The notes under the pieces: generated by a model
Databases searched by the model: none
Told to the model about the DNA's origin: nothing
What the model saw: only the letters and a program-made list of their open reading frames with translations
Made by a program: the position numbers and the translations under genes
From: Candidatus Cybelea sp.
GTDB taxonomy: Bacteria > Vulcanimicrobiota > Vulcanimicrobiia > Vulcanimicrobiales > Vulcanimicrobiaceae
DNA length: 64,000 nucleotides
Assembly (NCBI GenBank): GCA_036489315.1
Contig: DASXFZ010000040.1
Location: 34,637-98,636 of the forward strand
Direction: 5' to 3'
In this document: in pieces, positions 17,575-27,839 of the stretch
Position numbering within the stretch: the first letter of the stretch is position 1
Layout: each line of letters starts with the position of its first letter

Positions 17575-18096
17575 TTAGAGCAGGTCGGCGAAGGCTTCGA
17601 CGAGATCGAACTGCAGCCGCGGCGCGGCCTCGTGCCGAAACGCATCACCGGTGCGGAAAGTTACGCTGCGTTCCTTTGTGTGGGCGTGGATTGTGCTTTG
17701 GCCGGGCAGGACGTCGAGCACGAGCGCGGCTCCTGCATCAAGATAAGCGCGCAGCTTCCATTCGCGGTCGTCTGCTCGATCGTTCGGGGAGCGCACTTCG
17801 ACCACGAGGTCGGGTGCGAACGGGGGAGAGTCGCGCCGCACATCAGAGAGATCCATCAGCCGGCTCGTCGCGATTGCTGCCACGTCGGGAACGAGCAGCG
17901 TCTTCGTGCCAAGCGCCTCGGAGAGATCGCACTGCCATTCCGTGCCTACGCGGTACGCCGAACCGGCGCAGCGCCGCAGGATCACGAGCAGCGCGCCTTG
18001 CACGAGCGCGTGCTTCGTCCGCGGGCTCACCTTGCGGACCGGGCGGCCCGCGTGATATTCGAGGTACGGCTTCTCGTCGTTAAGCTGCATTTGCAT
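17575..18096 (-). CDS. Uma2-family (DUF820) PD-(D/E)XK endonuclease-like protein
   Basis: 173 residues. The fold signature is PDVAAIATSRL then APDLVVEVRSPNDR, with the catalytic Asp, Glu-x-(Arg/Lys) of the restriction-like fold, followed by KLRAYLDAGAALVLDVLPGQ. The N-terminus contains the usual helix HALVQGALLVIL. Uma2 proteins are abundant in cyanobacteria and soil phyla; their biological target is unknown. The Lys of the canonical ExK is Arg here (EVR), a frequent variant. It lies 75 nt upstream of the propeller A start, same strand. Confidence 0.88.
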   Translation of the reverse strand: MQMQLNDEKPYLEYHAGRPVRKVSPRTKHALVQGALLVILRRCAGSAYRVGTEWQCDLSEALGTKTLLVPDVAAIATSRLMDLSDVRRDSPPFAPDLVVEVRSPNDRADDREWKLRAYLDAGAALVLDVLPGQSTIHAHTKERSVTFRTGDAFRHEAAPRLQFDLVEAFADLL

Positions 18097-18230
18097 GAGT
18101 CACTGCCTCTCACGGCAGAGCATATCACGCCGGCCAGCGGTTCTGTCTATCAGTATAGGATATTCCGGCGGGACGACTCGCGACGGTGTCGCACCCCGGC
18201 GTGCCGCGATAAAGCCTCGGCGGGCGCGCT

Positions 18231-18824
18231 TTAGTCCGCGAAGAGTTCGGCGAGGCCGCCGGCGGAGATGACGTCGGCTTGACGCGGAAAGACCTGCTGT
18301 GTCAGCGCTTCGTGCACGGTTGCGTTCGGATCGGCGCAGGCGTCGGCAATGACGAAGAGCCGGTAGTCGCGGTCGGCCGCGTCGCGCAGCGTCGAGAGAA
18401 CGACGCCGCTCGTGCTCACGCCGGCCAAGATCAGCGTGTCGACGTCGCGGGCTCGCAACTGCTCGAGGAGATCGGTCGTGGAGAACGCGCCGACGCGGCG
18501 CTTGCGCACGACGATATCGCCTTCGCGCGGCGCGATGCGTTCGTCGATTTGCGTTTCGGGCGCGTCGTGCCAGAGCGCGCGGCCGGCCGATTTGGCCGCG
18601 GCAAAACCTTTGTTGGTGTCGGGTACGGCCGCGAGCTCGTCGGGCGTGAGGGCAACGCGCACGTAGCCGATGTGACCGCCGCGTTCGCGGACCGTTTCGA
18701 TGGCGCGCTTCGCCCGCTCGACGAGCGCGTCGGAATCTTCGATCATGCCGAGAATGCCGCGCTGGTAATCCATAATCAGCAGCGCGGTGCGGCGCGGGTC
18801 GATCTTCGGTGTGGTTTCAGGCAA
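18231..18824 (-). CDS. isochorismatase-fold hydrolase lacking the catalytic Cys
   Basis: 197 residues. The fold is clear: TALLIMDYQRGIL (catalytic Asp), the Lys region IVVRKRRVGAFSTTDL and LILAGVSTSGVVLSTLRDAA. In cysteine hydrolases the last motif is GVxTxxCV; here the Cys position is Val. PhzD-type isochorismatases also work without this Cys, so hydrolysis of a vinyl ether or a non-enzymatic role are both possible. TTG start with AAGGAG eight nt upstream; the start overlaps the exporter stop by 8 nt, making it the third gene of the marR operon. Confidence 0.88.
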   Translation of the reverse strand: MPETTPKIDPRRTALLIMDYQRGILGMIEDSDALVERAKRAIETVRERGGHIGYVRVALTPDELAAVPDTNKGFAAAKSAGRALWHDAPETQIDERIAPREGDIVVRKRRVGAFSTTDLLEQLRARDVDTLILAGVSTSGVVLSTLRDAADRDYRLFVIADACADPNATVHEALTQQVFPRQADVISAGGLAELFAD

Positions 18825-20505
18825 CGTCGGTTCTCCTTAGCGTTTGGGGTGGCGAAAGCGCGGCGCGCGGGCCGCGCATGAACGAAGCGGCAGCGCCGAG
18901 CAGCGAGAGCAGCGTGCCCGCAGCGAAGACGGCGATCAGCCCGCGATGGAACGGCGCGGCGATGAGGTTGGGAAAAAAGTTCGTCCCCGTCAGCGTAGCG
19001 CGCTGGATCGCCGAGAGCGAGGCGAGCACGCCGCTGGGTCGCAGCAGCTGCTCCAATGGATTCATGCCGAGAAAGGCCGCGAAGAGCGACGAGACCGGCG
19101 GCAGCGCGGCGACCTGGCGCGCAATCGTGTGCGGTACGCCTTCGTGCACGAGGCCGCCGATCATCGCCGGCGGCAGCGCGTGCGAGAGCACGACAATCAT
19201 CAGCGAGAACGAGAGGCCGATCGACAAGAGATTGCCGGCGTTCTGCAGCGTCGAGCGCATTCCCGAGGCCACGCCACGCTGCGGCGCGGGTACGCTGCTC
19301 ATGACGGCAGCGGTATTCGGTGCGGCGAACATGCCGGTGCCCACGCCGGTGCCGGCGATGCACAGTGCAAAGGCCCAGTACGTGAAGTCGACGGGAAGCA
19401 ACGCGAGACCGACGAGGCTCGCGGCGAAGACCAGCAGCCCGGCCGTCGAAAAGCGGCGCGCGCCGAAGCGATCGGAGAGATGGCCCGAGAGCGGCCCCGC
19501 CACCATGAAGCCGCAGGAGAACGGCAACAGAAAGATGCCGGCCCAGAGCGGCGTTTGTGCATAGGGAAAGCCGTGCAGCGGCAGCCAGATGCCTTGCAGC
19601 CAGATCACCAGCATGAACTGCAGGCCGCCGCGCGCGATCGAGGATGCCAAGACGGCGAAGATGCCGGCGGCGAAGCCGCGAATGCGCAGCAGCTGCAGAT
19701 CGAGCATCGGTTCGGCGGCGCGCCGTTCGATCGGCACGAAAACGACGAGCAACGCGATACCCCCGAGCAACGTGAGCAGCGTTGCGGGATTCGTCCAGCC
19801 CATCGCGTGGCCGCCGTACGGATGAATGCCGAAGGTCACGGCGACGAGCAGTGCGCCGAGGCCAAGCGCGAAGGTGACGTTGCCCCACCAATCGATGCGG
19901 CCCGCGCGATGCTGGCCGATTTCGCGTAAACTGCGAAAGGCCCAGAGCGTACCGAAGATGCCGACCGGCACGTTCACCCAGAAGACGGCGCGCCAATCGA
20001 GGATCGCTAAGATACCGCCGGCGACCAGGCCGAGAAACTGCCCGCCGAGGCCGGCGATCTGATTGATGCCCAGCGCGAAGCCGCGCTGGTTGGAAGGGAA
20101 CGCATCGGTGAGGATCGCGGCGGAGTTGGCGGTGAGCATCGAGCCGCCCATTGCCTGCAGCAGACGCCAGCCGATCAGCCAGAGCGCGCCGCGTTCGGCG
20201 GAAAACGGATCGAACGAGAGCAGCACCGAGGCGAGGGTAAAGACGACGAAGCCGAGGTTGTAGATTCGCACGCGCCCCAGCATGTCGCCCAGGCGGCCAA
20301 GCGTCACGACGAAGACGGCCTGCACGAGCAGATAGCCCATGATCATCCAGAGCAGGTAGCCGAACGTCCCCGAGGCGAGCGGATCCATGTGAATGCCGCG
20401 AAAGATCGCGGGCAGCGCGATGATGACGATCGAACCGTCGAGCGCCGACATAAAGATCGCGAGCGTCGTGTTCGAGAGCGCGATCCAGCGGTAGCGACGC
20501 GGCAC
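18817..20505 (-). CDS. MFS drug exporter, DHA2 (14-helix) family
   Basis: About 562 residues with 14 predicted membrane helices. Motif A is LGRLGDMLGRVRIYN; the first helix region IALSNTTLAIFMSALDGSIV is typical of EmrB/QacA-like DHA2 exporters, and motif C-like ALGINQIAGLGGQFLGLVAGG follows. It should export drugs or metabolites by H+ antiport. Two GTG starts are possible: 20505, one nt after the marR stop, or 20517 overlapping it. A longer open frame upstream only shadows marR. The MarR neighbour is its probable repressor. Confidence 0.92.
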   Translation of the reverse strand: MPRRYRWIALSNTTLAIFMSALDGSIVIIALPAIFRGIHMDPLASGTFGYLLWMIMGYLLVQAVFVVTLGRLGDMLGRVRIYNLGFVVFTLASVLLSFDPFSAERGALWLIGWRLLQAMGGSMLTANSAAILTDAFPSNQRGFALGINQIAGLGGQFLGLVAGGILAILDWRAVFWVNVPVGIFGTLWAFRSLREIGQHRAGRIDWWGNVTFALGLGALLVAVTFGIHPYGGHAMGWTNPATLLTLLGGIALLVVFVPIERRAAEPMLDLQLLRIRGFAAGIFAVLASSIARGGLQFMLVIWLQGIWLPLHGFPYAQTPLWAGIFLLPFSCGFMVAGPLSGHLSDRFGARRFSTAGLLVFAASLVGLALLPVDFTYWAFALCIAGTGVGTGMFAAPNTAAVMSSVPAPQRGVASGMRSTLQNAGNLLSIGLSFSLMIVVLSHALPPAMIGGLVHEGVPHTIARQVAALPPVSSLFAAFLGMNPLEQLLRPSGVLASLSAIQRATLTGTNFFPNLIAAPFHRGLIAVFAAGTLLSLLGAAASFMRGPRAALSPPQTLRRTDVA

Positions 20506-20506
20506 T

Positions 20507-20935
20507 CTAGAGGGCACCGGCGAGGCGTTCGAGCAACGGCGCGGCGTCGCGCAGCGTCTGCAGTTCCTGGGCGTCGAAGTTTCCGGCGAGCGCTTTGGCG
20601 AGCTGGGCGGCACGGCCGCTGCGCCGTCCGCGCAGCGTCGACCGGCCGGCTTCGGTAATCGAGACGACGCTCTGCCGGCCGTCCTGCGGATCGGCGCGGC
20701 GCGCGACGAGCGACCGTGATTCGAGCGCCGCGAGCGTCGCGCCCAGCGACTGGGCACTGATCCGCTCCTCTTTCGCGAGCACGGTGAGCGTGGCGGGAGC
20801 GCTGGACTCCAGGCGAAGCAGCGCAGAGATCTCGGGCACCGAGAGCGTGTCGTCACGTGTCTGGCGCAGCCGCCGAACCAATACGGCGAGCGCGAGGTAG
20901 AGCGATTCGGCGAGCGCGGCGCGGAGACGGGCCAT
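20507..20935 (-). CDS. MarR-family transcriptional regulator
   Basis: 142 residues. Winged-helix core: LSVPEISALLRLESSAPATL, LAKEERISAQSLGATLAALE, then the wing SLVARRADPQDGRQSVVSIT, with the conserved basic DPxDGR. N- and C-terminal helices form the dimer interface. It heads an operon with the DHA2 exporter and the isochorismatase-fold protein, the standard arrangement for ligand-relieved repression. The start codon lies directly after a likely promoter with an inverted repeat, so autoregulation is probable. Confidence 0.93.
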   Translation of the reverse strand: MARLRAALAESLYLALAVLVRRLRQTRDDTLSVPEISALLRLESSAPATLTVLAKEERISAQSLGATLAALESRSLVARRADPQDGRQSVVSITEAGRSTLRGRRSGRAAQLAKALAGNFDAQELQTLRDAAPLLERLAGAL

Positions 20936-20939
20936 ATAC

Positions 20940-20974
20940 TAAGTTTACCCTACTAAGGCTAGACTTAACAACTG
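20940..20974 (-). promoter_or_regulatory. marR promoter and candidate operator
   Basis: Read toward marR, TTGTTA and TAAACT are separated by 18 bases and end only a few bases before the ATG, which would give a very short or absent leader. The same stretch contains TAAGT-18 nt-ACTTA as an inverted repeat, a plausible MarR dimer site that would also cover the divergent PDZ-GAF gene's upstream region. Inference from position only. Confidence 0.45.
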
Positions 20975-21035
20975 CTTTGGTCCGCGGGGCGGAATGCGAT
21001 GGAACCGAGCGGGCCGGGCCGAAGCAAGCACGGCG

Positions 21036-22808
21036 ATGAATCCCCGTAACCACTGGCGCGAGGTTCTGCTGGCGCTTTGCGCGCTGACCGGCATCGCGTT
21101 GCTCGTGCTGCTGGTGGACGAGGCCGGCCTCGGCGCGCCGCCGTGGTTTGGGCTGTGGGGCGCGCAGTTTGCCGCCTCGGGTACGCCGTACGCCGTAACC
21201 GTGGAGGCAATCGATCCGCATGGCGCGGCGGCGAAAGGCGGACTGCAGCGCAACGACGCGATCGATCTGCGCGACGCCTCGCTGCTCGAACGCTTCGCGA
21301 TCCTTTCGCAGCCGGTTTCAGAACGGCCGATTGCGCTGACGGTCAAGCGCGCTTCGGGTACCGTGCGGCTTACAGTGGTTCCGAGTGCCCTGACGATCGA
21401 GCGCGCCGACATTCCGATCAGCACCGCCGGCACGCTATTGCTAGTGCTCTTCGCGGGCCTCATTCTGATGCGCCGCGCGTTTGTTCCCGGCAACCTGCTC
21501 CTCTCGGCGACGCTGTTGTGCTTGGCAATCGGTACCGCCGTCGGCGCACCGACGGTCGGATTCGGCGCGCCGTGGGTGTGGCCGTACGTGCTGGCGGGAA
21601 TCTGCGCGCCGGCCGGGGCGATTTCGGTCGCGCTGTGGGCGAAGTTTGCAAATGGGTTTGCTGCCGGAGAGCTCGGAGGCGTGCGGCAGTTCGCGCTCTG
21701 GGCCTGTTATGCGTGCTGCGCGGCTGCCGTGGCGATCGATCTGGCATTCGTCGCCGGCATCACGACCTTACGGCTCGATCCAGCGCCGCTCGTGCTCTCG
21801 CCGGTGTGGGGGCTGCCGTTCGATCTCGCGGTCGTGGCGGCGATCGCGTGCAGCGTCCTGGCGATCGCGGCAACCGGCACGACCGAGCGCCAGCGAGCGG
21901 CGTGGTCGCTGCTGCCGATCGCGATACTCTTCGCGCTCTACGGCACGTACAGCGCGCTGGTCGTCTTTCAGACGGATTATGGGGTGGCGACCGAGCTCGC
22001 CATCGTGCTCAACCTCGCGTACGTTATCGTGCCGATCGTGCTGACCTACGTCGCGTTGAGCCGGCGGATGATCGACATCGGCTTCGTGCTCAATAAGGCG
22101 ACGGTGTTCGCGATCGTCTCGGGCTTCGTGATCGGCGTGTTCATTTTGATCGAGTGGGCGGCCAACGACTGGCTGACGCACGAAAGCCATACGACCAGCG
22201 CCATCGTCGGGATGGTCATTGCGCTGGGCCTGGGACTCTCGATGCGCTACATCCACGGCGTCGCGGACCATCTCGTCGATCGGGTCTTCTTTCGCAAGCG
22301 GCACGAGGATGAAAAGGCGCTGCGAGACTTCGCGCACGAGGCATCGTTCATCACGAGTCCGCAGATTTTGCTGGAGCGGGCCGCGGGCGAGGTAAAGGAG
22401 CACACCGCCGCCGACAGCGTGGCGATCTACGTTAGCAACGGCTCCGCGCAGTATGCTTCGTCGAACGGCTCACGGCGAGTCGTGGACGAAAACGATCCTG
22501 GTATCGTTGCACTGCGTGCATGGGGGAAGCCGGTCAACCTGCACGACCTTTCCGCCTCCCAGCTGGAGGGAGAGCTCGCCTTTCCGATGATTTCGCGCGG
22601 ACGGCTCGTCGGGACGCTCGTCTGCGGGCCCAAGCGCGACGGCGACGCCTACGCACCCGACGAATACGAGGCATTGGTCGAACTCACGCACGGCGTCGGC
22701 ACCACGTTCGACACGCTCTCCAGCGTCCGCTCCGATCTCGCTGCGGAAACGGAAGAGAAGCTCGACCTGATTCTCGCGAAGCTGGCGACACTCGGAGGTG
22801 GAAAGTGA
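21036..22808 (+). CDS. PDZ - multi-TM - GAF membrane protein
   Basis: 590 residues. TM1 (about 10-27) is followed by an extracytoplasmic PDZ-like segment (VTVEAIDPHGAAAKGGLQRN), then about eight membrane helices (118-408), then the linker FFRKRHEDEKALRDFAHEAS and a GAF domain (about 430-568; LLERAAGEV, SVAIYVSNG, LAFPMISRGRLVGTLVCGPK). The order PDZ-TM-GAF resembles ComP-type sensors, but there is no kinase domain: the protein ends in an amphipathic helix. An upstream ATG at 20994 is an alternative start. Its TGA overlaps the GTG of the first of two propeller lipoproteins, so it is translationally coupled to them. Confidence 0.8.
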   Translation: MNPRNHWREVLLALCALTGIALLVLLVDEAGLGAPPWFGLWGAQFAASGTPYAVTVEAIDPHGAAAKGGLQRNDAIDLRDASLLERFAILSQPVSERPIALTVKRASGTVRLTVVPSALTIERADIPISTAGTLLLVLFAGLILMRRAFVPGNLLLSATLLCLAIGTAVGAPTVGFGAPWVWPYVLAGICAPAGAISVALWAKFANGFAAGELGGVRQFALWACYACCAAAVAIDLAFVAGITTLRLDPAPLVLSPVWGLPFDLAVVAAIACSVLAIAATGTTERQRAAWSLLPIAILFALYGTYSALVVFQTDYGVATELAIVLNLAYVIVPIVLTYVALSRRMIDIGFVLNKATVFAIVSGFVIGVFILIEWAANDWLTHESHTTSAIVGMVIALGLGLSMRYIHGVADHLVDRVFFRKRHEDEKALRDFAHEASFITSPQILLERAAGEVKEHTAADSVAIYVSNGSAQYASSNGSRRVVDENDPGIVALRAWGKPVNLHDLSASQLEGELAFPMISRGRLVGTLVCGPKRDGDAYAPDEYEALVELTHGVGTTFDTLSSVRSDLAAETEEKLDLILAKLATLGGGK

Positions 22809-23731
22809 GAGCCGCGCCGTTCTGCTTTCTGGCCGCGGGCATGCTTTCGTGGCTTCCAGGATGCGCCGGATCGACGGCGATTGGGGAAGCCCGCGCGGCA
22901 GATAACCGCGCTTCAATGCAGTCACAGATGAAGGGTACCGATTTGCTCTATGTCGCCACCGGCGACAACGTGTACGTGCTCACCTATCCGAAGGGTAGGG
23001 TCGTCGGCAGCTTAGGTGTCAGCGGCAACGATCTGTGTGCCGATGCGCGCGGAGACGTCTTCGTGCCGAGCGGCTACGTCATCTTGGAGTACGCGCACGG
23101 CAGCGCGTACCCTTCGCAGACGCTCAACGGCGGCGACATCCCGTTGGGGTGTGCGGTCGATCCGCGCACGGGAGACTTGGCGGTGACACAGGAGGCTTCG
23201 GGCGCGGGCGAAGTCGCGATCTTTCCCAACGCGCAGCAGCCGTCAACGTGGTATCGCGATCCCGATATCACCACGTTTGGCCTCTGCGGATACGACGACC
23301 GCGGCAACCTCTTCGTCGACGGAGCAGGTTCGGGAAACAACCTGGCCGAGCTTCCGCGTCGAAGCGGAACATTCAGGAATTATCCCTTAGGGAGCAAGTT
23401 TGCTGCGTTCGGCGATATTGCGTGGGACGGCAAACACATCACGCTTTCAAACCCGACGACCGGTTTTCTTTATCGGCTACGGTTTGCGCGGAGATCGTTA
23501 AAAGCGGTCGGAGCGACACGAATCAGGGGCTGGCAGAACAGCTACTCGGGGCATTGGCCCTACGTCCAGACGTTGCTGCAAGATGGAACGTTCGTAGCGC
23601 AGTCGAGCGAGGCGGCAACGCTGGGCGTATGGCGTTACCCGGCCGGCGGCCGCGCCGGCGCGGTACTTGGACCTTTCGCGGGCGGCAGCGTGAACGTTTA
23701 CGGAGTGGCCCTCAGCCGTGCGCTCCGATGA
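22805..23731 (+). CDS. secreted propeller lipoprotein B
   Basis: 308 residues. GTG start overlaps the upstream stop (GTGA) and follows GGAGGTG. Lipobox LPGC at about residue 20. Paralogue modules: LLYVATGDNVYVLTYPKGRV, LCADARGDVFV, YAHGSAYPSQTL, CAVDPRTGDLAV, VAIFPNAQQPSTWY, CGYDDRGNLFVDG, LAELPRRSG, IAWDGKHI, LYRLRF and the terminal WRYPAGGRAG. Predicted beta-propeller on the membrane surface, function unknown. It is the middle gene of a three-gene coupled operon with the PDZ-GAF protein and propeller C, so these probably act together at the envelope. Confidence 0.82.
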   Translation: MRAAPFCFLAAGMLSWLPGCAGSTAIGEARAADNRASMQSQMKGTDLLYVATGDNVYVLTYPKGRVVGSLGVSGNDLCADARGDVFVPSGYVILEYAHGSAYPSQTLNGGDIPLGCAVDPRTGDLAVTQEASGAGEVAIFPNAQQPSTWYRDPDITTFGLCGYDDRGNLFVDGAGSGNNLAELPRRSGTFRNYPLGSKFAAFGDIAWDGKHITLSNPTTGFLYRLRFARRSLKAVGATRIRGWQNSYSGHWPYVQTLLQDGTFVAQSSEAATLGVWRYPAGGRAGAVLGPFAGGSVNVYGVALSRALR

Positions 23732-24684
23732 GGGGGCTGTGCGCCGGTGTCCTTGCGGCATTTCTGGCGGGGTGTGGCGGATCTAAGGCGCCATTTGTGC
23801 CCGCTGCTGCCTCTCACGCGCGCGAGCTCGCCCCCGACTCGAGCGGTGACTTGCTCTATGTTGCCGAGGCCGATGCAAATTTCGCGTATGTCTATACCTA
23901 TCCGCAGGGACGGCTCGTAACCAAGATCACGAGCGGCATTTCGGGAGCGGTGGGCATGTGCACCGACACGGCCGGCAACATCTACATAACAAGCACGTTG
24001 ACCCCCGCGGTCGTCGAGTACGCGCACGGAGCCACGAGCCCGTTGACAACCTTCTATGAGGATCTCGGAAAGGGAGGGCAGCCGAACGGCTGCAGCGTCG
24101 ACGCGCGGACCGGAAATCTGGCGGTCGTCAACGGAATCGGGCATCTGGTCGGCGTTTTCAGCAACCCCAATTACGTGGGGACTTACTACACGGTCTCCGG
24201 CATGAGCGTCGCCCGCTTCTGCGGTTACGACGACAAAGGAAATTTGTTTATTGACGGTCCGCGCACCTCGTCGGGAAAGGGATTTGTGCTCGCGGAGCTG
24301 CCGGCCGGCGGCAAAGCGCTGAAGAAGATCAAGCTCGACAGACGGATCAAGAGTCCCGGCGCGATTCAGTGGGACGGCCGTTACGTAACCGTCGCGGCGA
24401 TCGATACGGCGAGCAGCACCCTCTATCGAGTGGTTGTCTCCGGAACTGACGCGAGCGTCGTGGGGACGACGCCGCTGGGCGGCGAGAAAACGATCGCGCA
24501 GTCGGTGATCTTCGATTCGAGAGTGATTGCGCCATACGCAGTCAACGGCGTCTACCGCAAACAGGTAGGCGCATGGAGCTATCCGCGCGGCGGCGCAGTG
24601 ACGCGGCTCGTGCAGCGTGCCGGCAACCTTTTTTACGGATTGGCGATAAGCCCCCGAAGAGGCATCGTGCGACAACACCTTTAG
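23728..24684 (+). CDS. secreted propeller lipoprotein C
   Basis: 318 residues, starting at an ATG that overlaps the stop of propeller B (ATGA). Lipobox LAGC about residue 16. It carries the fullest set of the paralogue modules: LLYVAEADANFAYVYTYPQG, GMCTDTAGNIYI, VVEYAHGATSPLTTF, CSVDARTGNLAV, CGYDDKGNLFIDG, LAELPAGGKALKKI, IQWDGRYVTV, LYRVVVSGTDASVVGTTPLG, WSYPRGGAVTRL. Predicted propeller; no enzymatic motif seen. Its 3' end is 14 nt from the convergent catalase gene. Confidence 0.82.
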   Translation: MRGLCAGVLAAFLAGCGGSKAPFVPAAASHARELAPDSSGDLLYVAEADANFAYVYTYPQGRLVTKITSGISGAVGMCTDTAGNIYITSTLTPAVVEYAHGATSPLTTFYEDLGKGGQPNGCSVDARTGNLAVVNGIGHLVGVFSNPNYVGTYYTVSGMSVARFCGYDDKGNLFIDGPRTSSGKGFVLAELPAGGKALKKIKLDRRIKSPGAIQWDGRYVTVAAIDTASSTLYRVVVSGTDASVVGTTPLGGEKTIAQSVIFDSRVIAPYAVNGVYRKQVGAWSYPRGGAVTRLVQRAGNLFYGLAISPRRGIVRQHL

Positions 24685-24698
24685 TAACGCGGTTCCGG

Positions 24699-26765
<2,067 letters not shown>

Positions 26766-26915
26766 TTGCGTGGAACTCCTCTACGGCGGCGTCGGTGAGG
26801 GAGAGATATTCCCGCAACGCGCGACCTTAAGCGGAGCCGATAGGAAAAACTCGCAGTGGCGGCGCGCCCCGCGGCAGCGAACGAGGCGCCCGGGTCGAAG
26901 GAGGCGAGCAACATC

Positions 26916-27392
26916 ATGCTTGGCGACGGCGAGCAGCGTTCCGTGAAGGTCATTGAGGTGGGCACCGATGCGCAGGTACGCCTTGCCGCGCCGCTCTTCG
27001 ACCAGTACCGTGTCTTCTACGGGCAGAAGGCGGATCTCCAAGCGTCGTACGAGTTCCTGCGCGAGCGCTGGATAGCGCGCGAATCGGTTCTCTTCCTGGC
27101 GATCGCGGACAGCGGCGAAGCGAGCGGCTTCGTGCAGCTCTTCCCGTTCTTTCTTACGGGTCCGATGAGGCGCTTCTGGGTGCTGAACGATTTGTACGTG
27201 AAGCCAAGCGGGCGGCGAAAGGGTACGGCACGGGCGCTGATGCGGCGCGCGGAACGGTACGCTTCGGAAACGGGTTCCGCCGGGCTCACGCTCAGTACGG
27301 CCATCGACAACGTAAATGCGCAAGCGCTCTACGAGTCGGAAGGCTACGTGCGCGATTCGCTGTTCTTCTATTACAACCGGTTTCTCCCATGA
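26916..27392 (+). CDS. GNAT-family N-acetyltransferase
   Basis: 158 residues from the ATG at 26916, which follows AAGGAGG by 11 nt; a GTG at 26856 would add 20 non-conserved residues. The acetyl-CoA site is LNDLYVKPSGRRKGTARALM (motif A, R/Q-x-x-G-x-G/A) and the C-terminal motif is NVNAQALYESEGYVRD. It transfers an acetyl group to an unknown amine. The 79-residue membrane gene starts inside its stop codon. Confidence 0.93.
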   Translation: MLGDGEQRSVKVIEVGTDAQVRLAAPLFDQYRVFYGQKADLQASYEFLRERWIARESVLFLAIADSGEASGFVQLFPFFLTGPMRRFWVLNDLYVKPSGRRKGTARALMRRAERYASETGSAGLTLSTAIDNVNAQALYESEGYVRDSLFFYYNRFLP

Positions 27393-27628
27393 ATACCGGG
27401 TTCAAGCTCATCGCGATCGTAGCGCTGACGTACTTCGTGCTGACGGCGATCTGGGGCGTTGCGCTGGGCCATCAAATCTACGTCGCTAAGAAGAATCCGC
27501 TGGTGGGCATCGGCTCAGAGATGGTCGGCAGAGACGCAACCGAAGCATTTGCGATCCATCGGCTGAACGTCCCGGAGTTCGTAACGAAGTCGCCAACCTT
27601 CTGGGCGGCACTTCGAATATCAGAGTAG
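27389..27628 (+). CDS. small single-pass membrane protein (79 aa)
   Basis: ATG overlaps the GNAT stop (ATGA), which supports the start. Residues 6-29 form one hydrophobic helix (LIAIVALTYFVLTAIWGVAL) followed by a polar tail HQIYVAKKNPLVGIG and a soluble C-terminus. No family recognised. The coupling to GNAT suggests coexpression. Confidence 0.65.
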   Translation: MNTGFKLIAIVALTYFVLTAIWGVALGHQIYVAKKNPLVGIGSEMVGRDATEAFAIHRLNVPEFVTKSPTFWAALRISE

Positions 27629-27839
27629 GCGTGGGAGCTTGCCTCGGAACTTTCCGGAGTCCGCTCGCCGGACCGCTTAACCTTCCTTAAAGTCTGCGGC
27701 GTCTCACCGGTAGCGCAGTCCGATGCGTGTCTGATGCACACCTACTAGAGACGGCCTTAGCGGCTGCGGCGGACAGGCATACGGCGGTTTGGCGCGTATA
27801 AAGCCGAACCCACACCGCGCGAATCAAAAGGAGCCTGTG
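27629..27839. other. intergenic region, no gene seen
   Basis: About 210 bases between the small membrane gene and the DUF4331 gene. It contains GTCCG-CTCGC-CGGAC, a short hairpin possibly ending the GNAT unit, and AAGGAG near the right end serving the next gene. No coding frame or RNA gene was recognised. Confidence 0.5.

Noticed and set aside
20518..20856. N-terminal extension of the MFS exporter
   Set aside because: It shadows marR in another frame; the exporter motifs begin after the GTG starts at 20505/20517.
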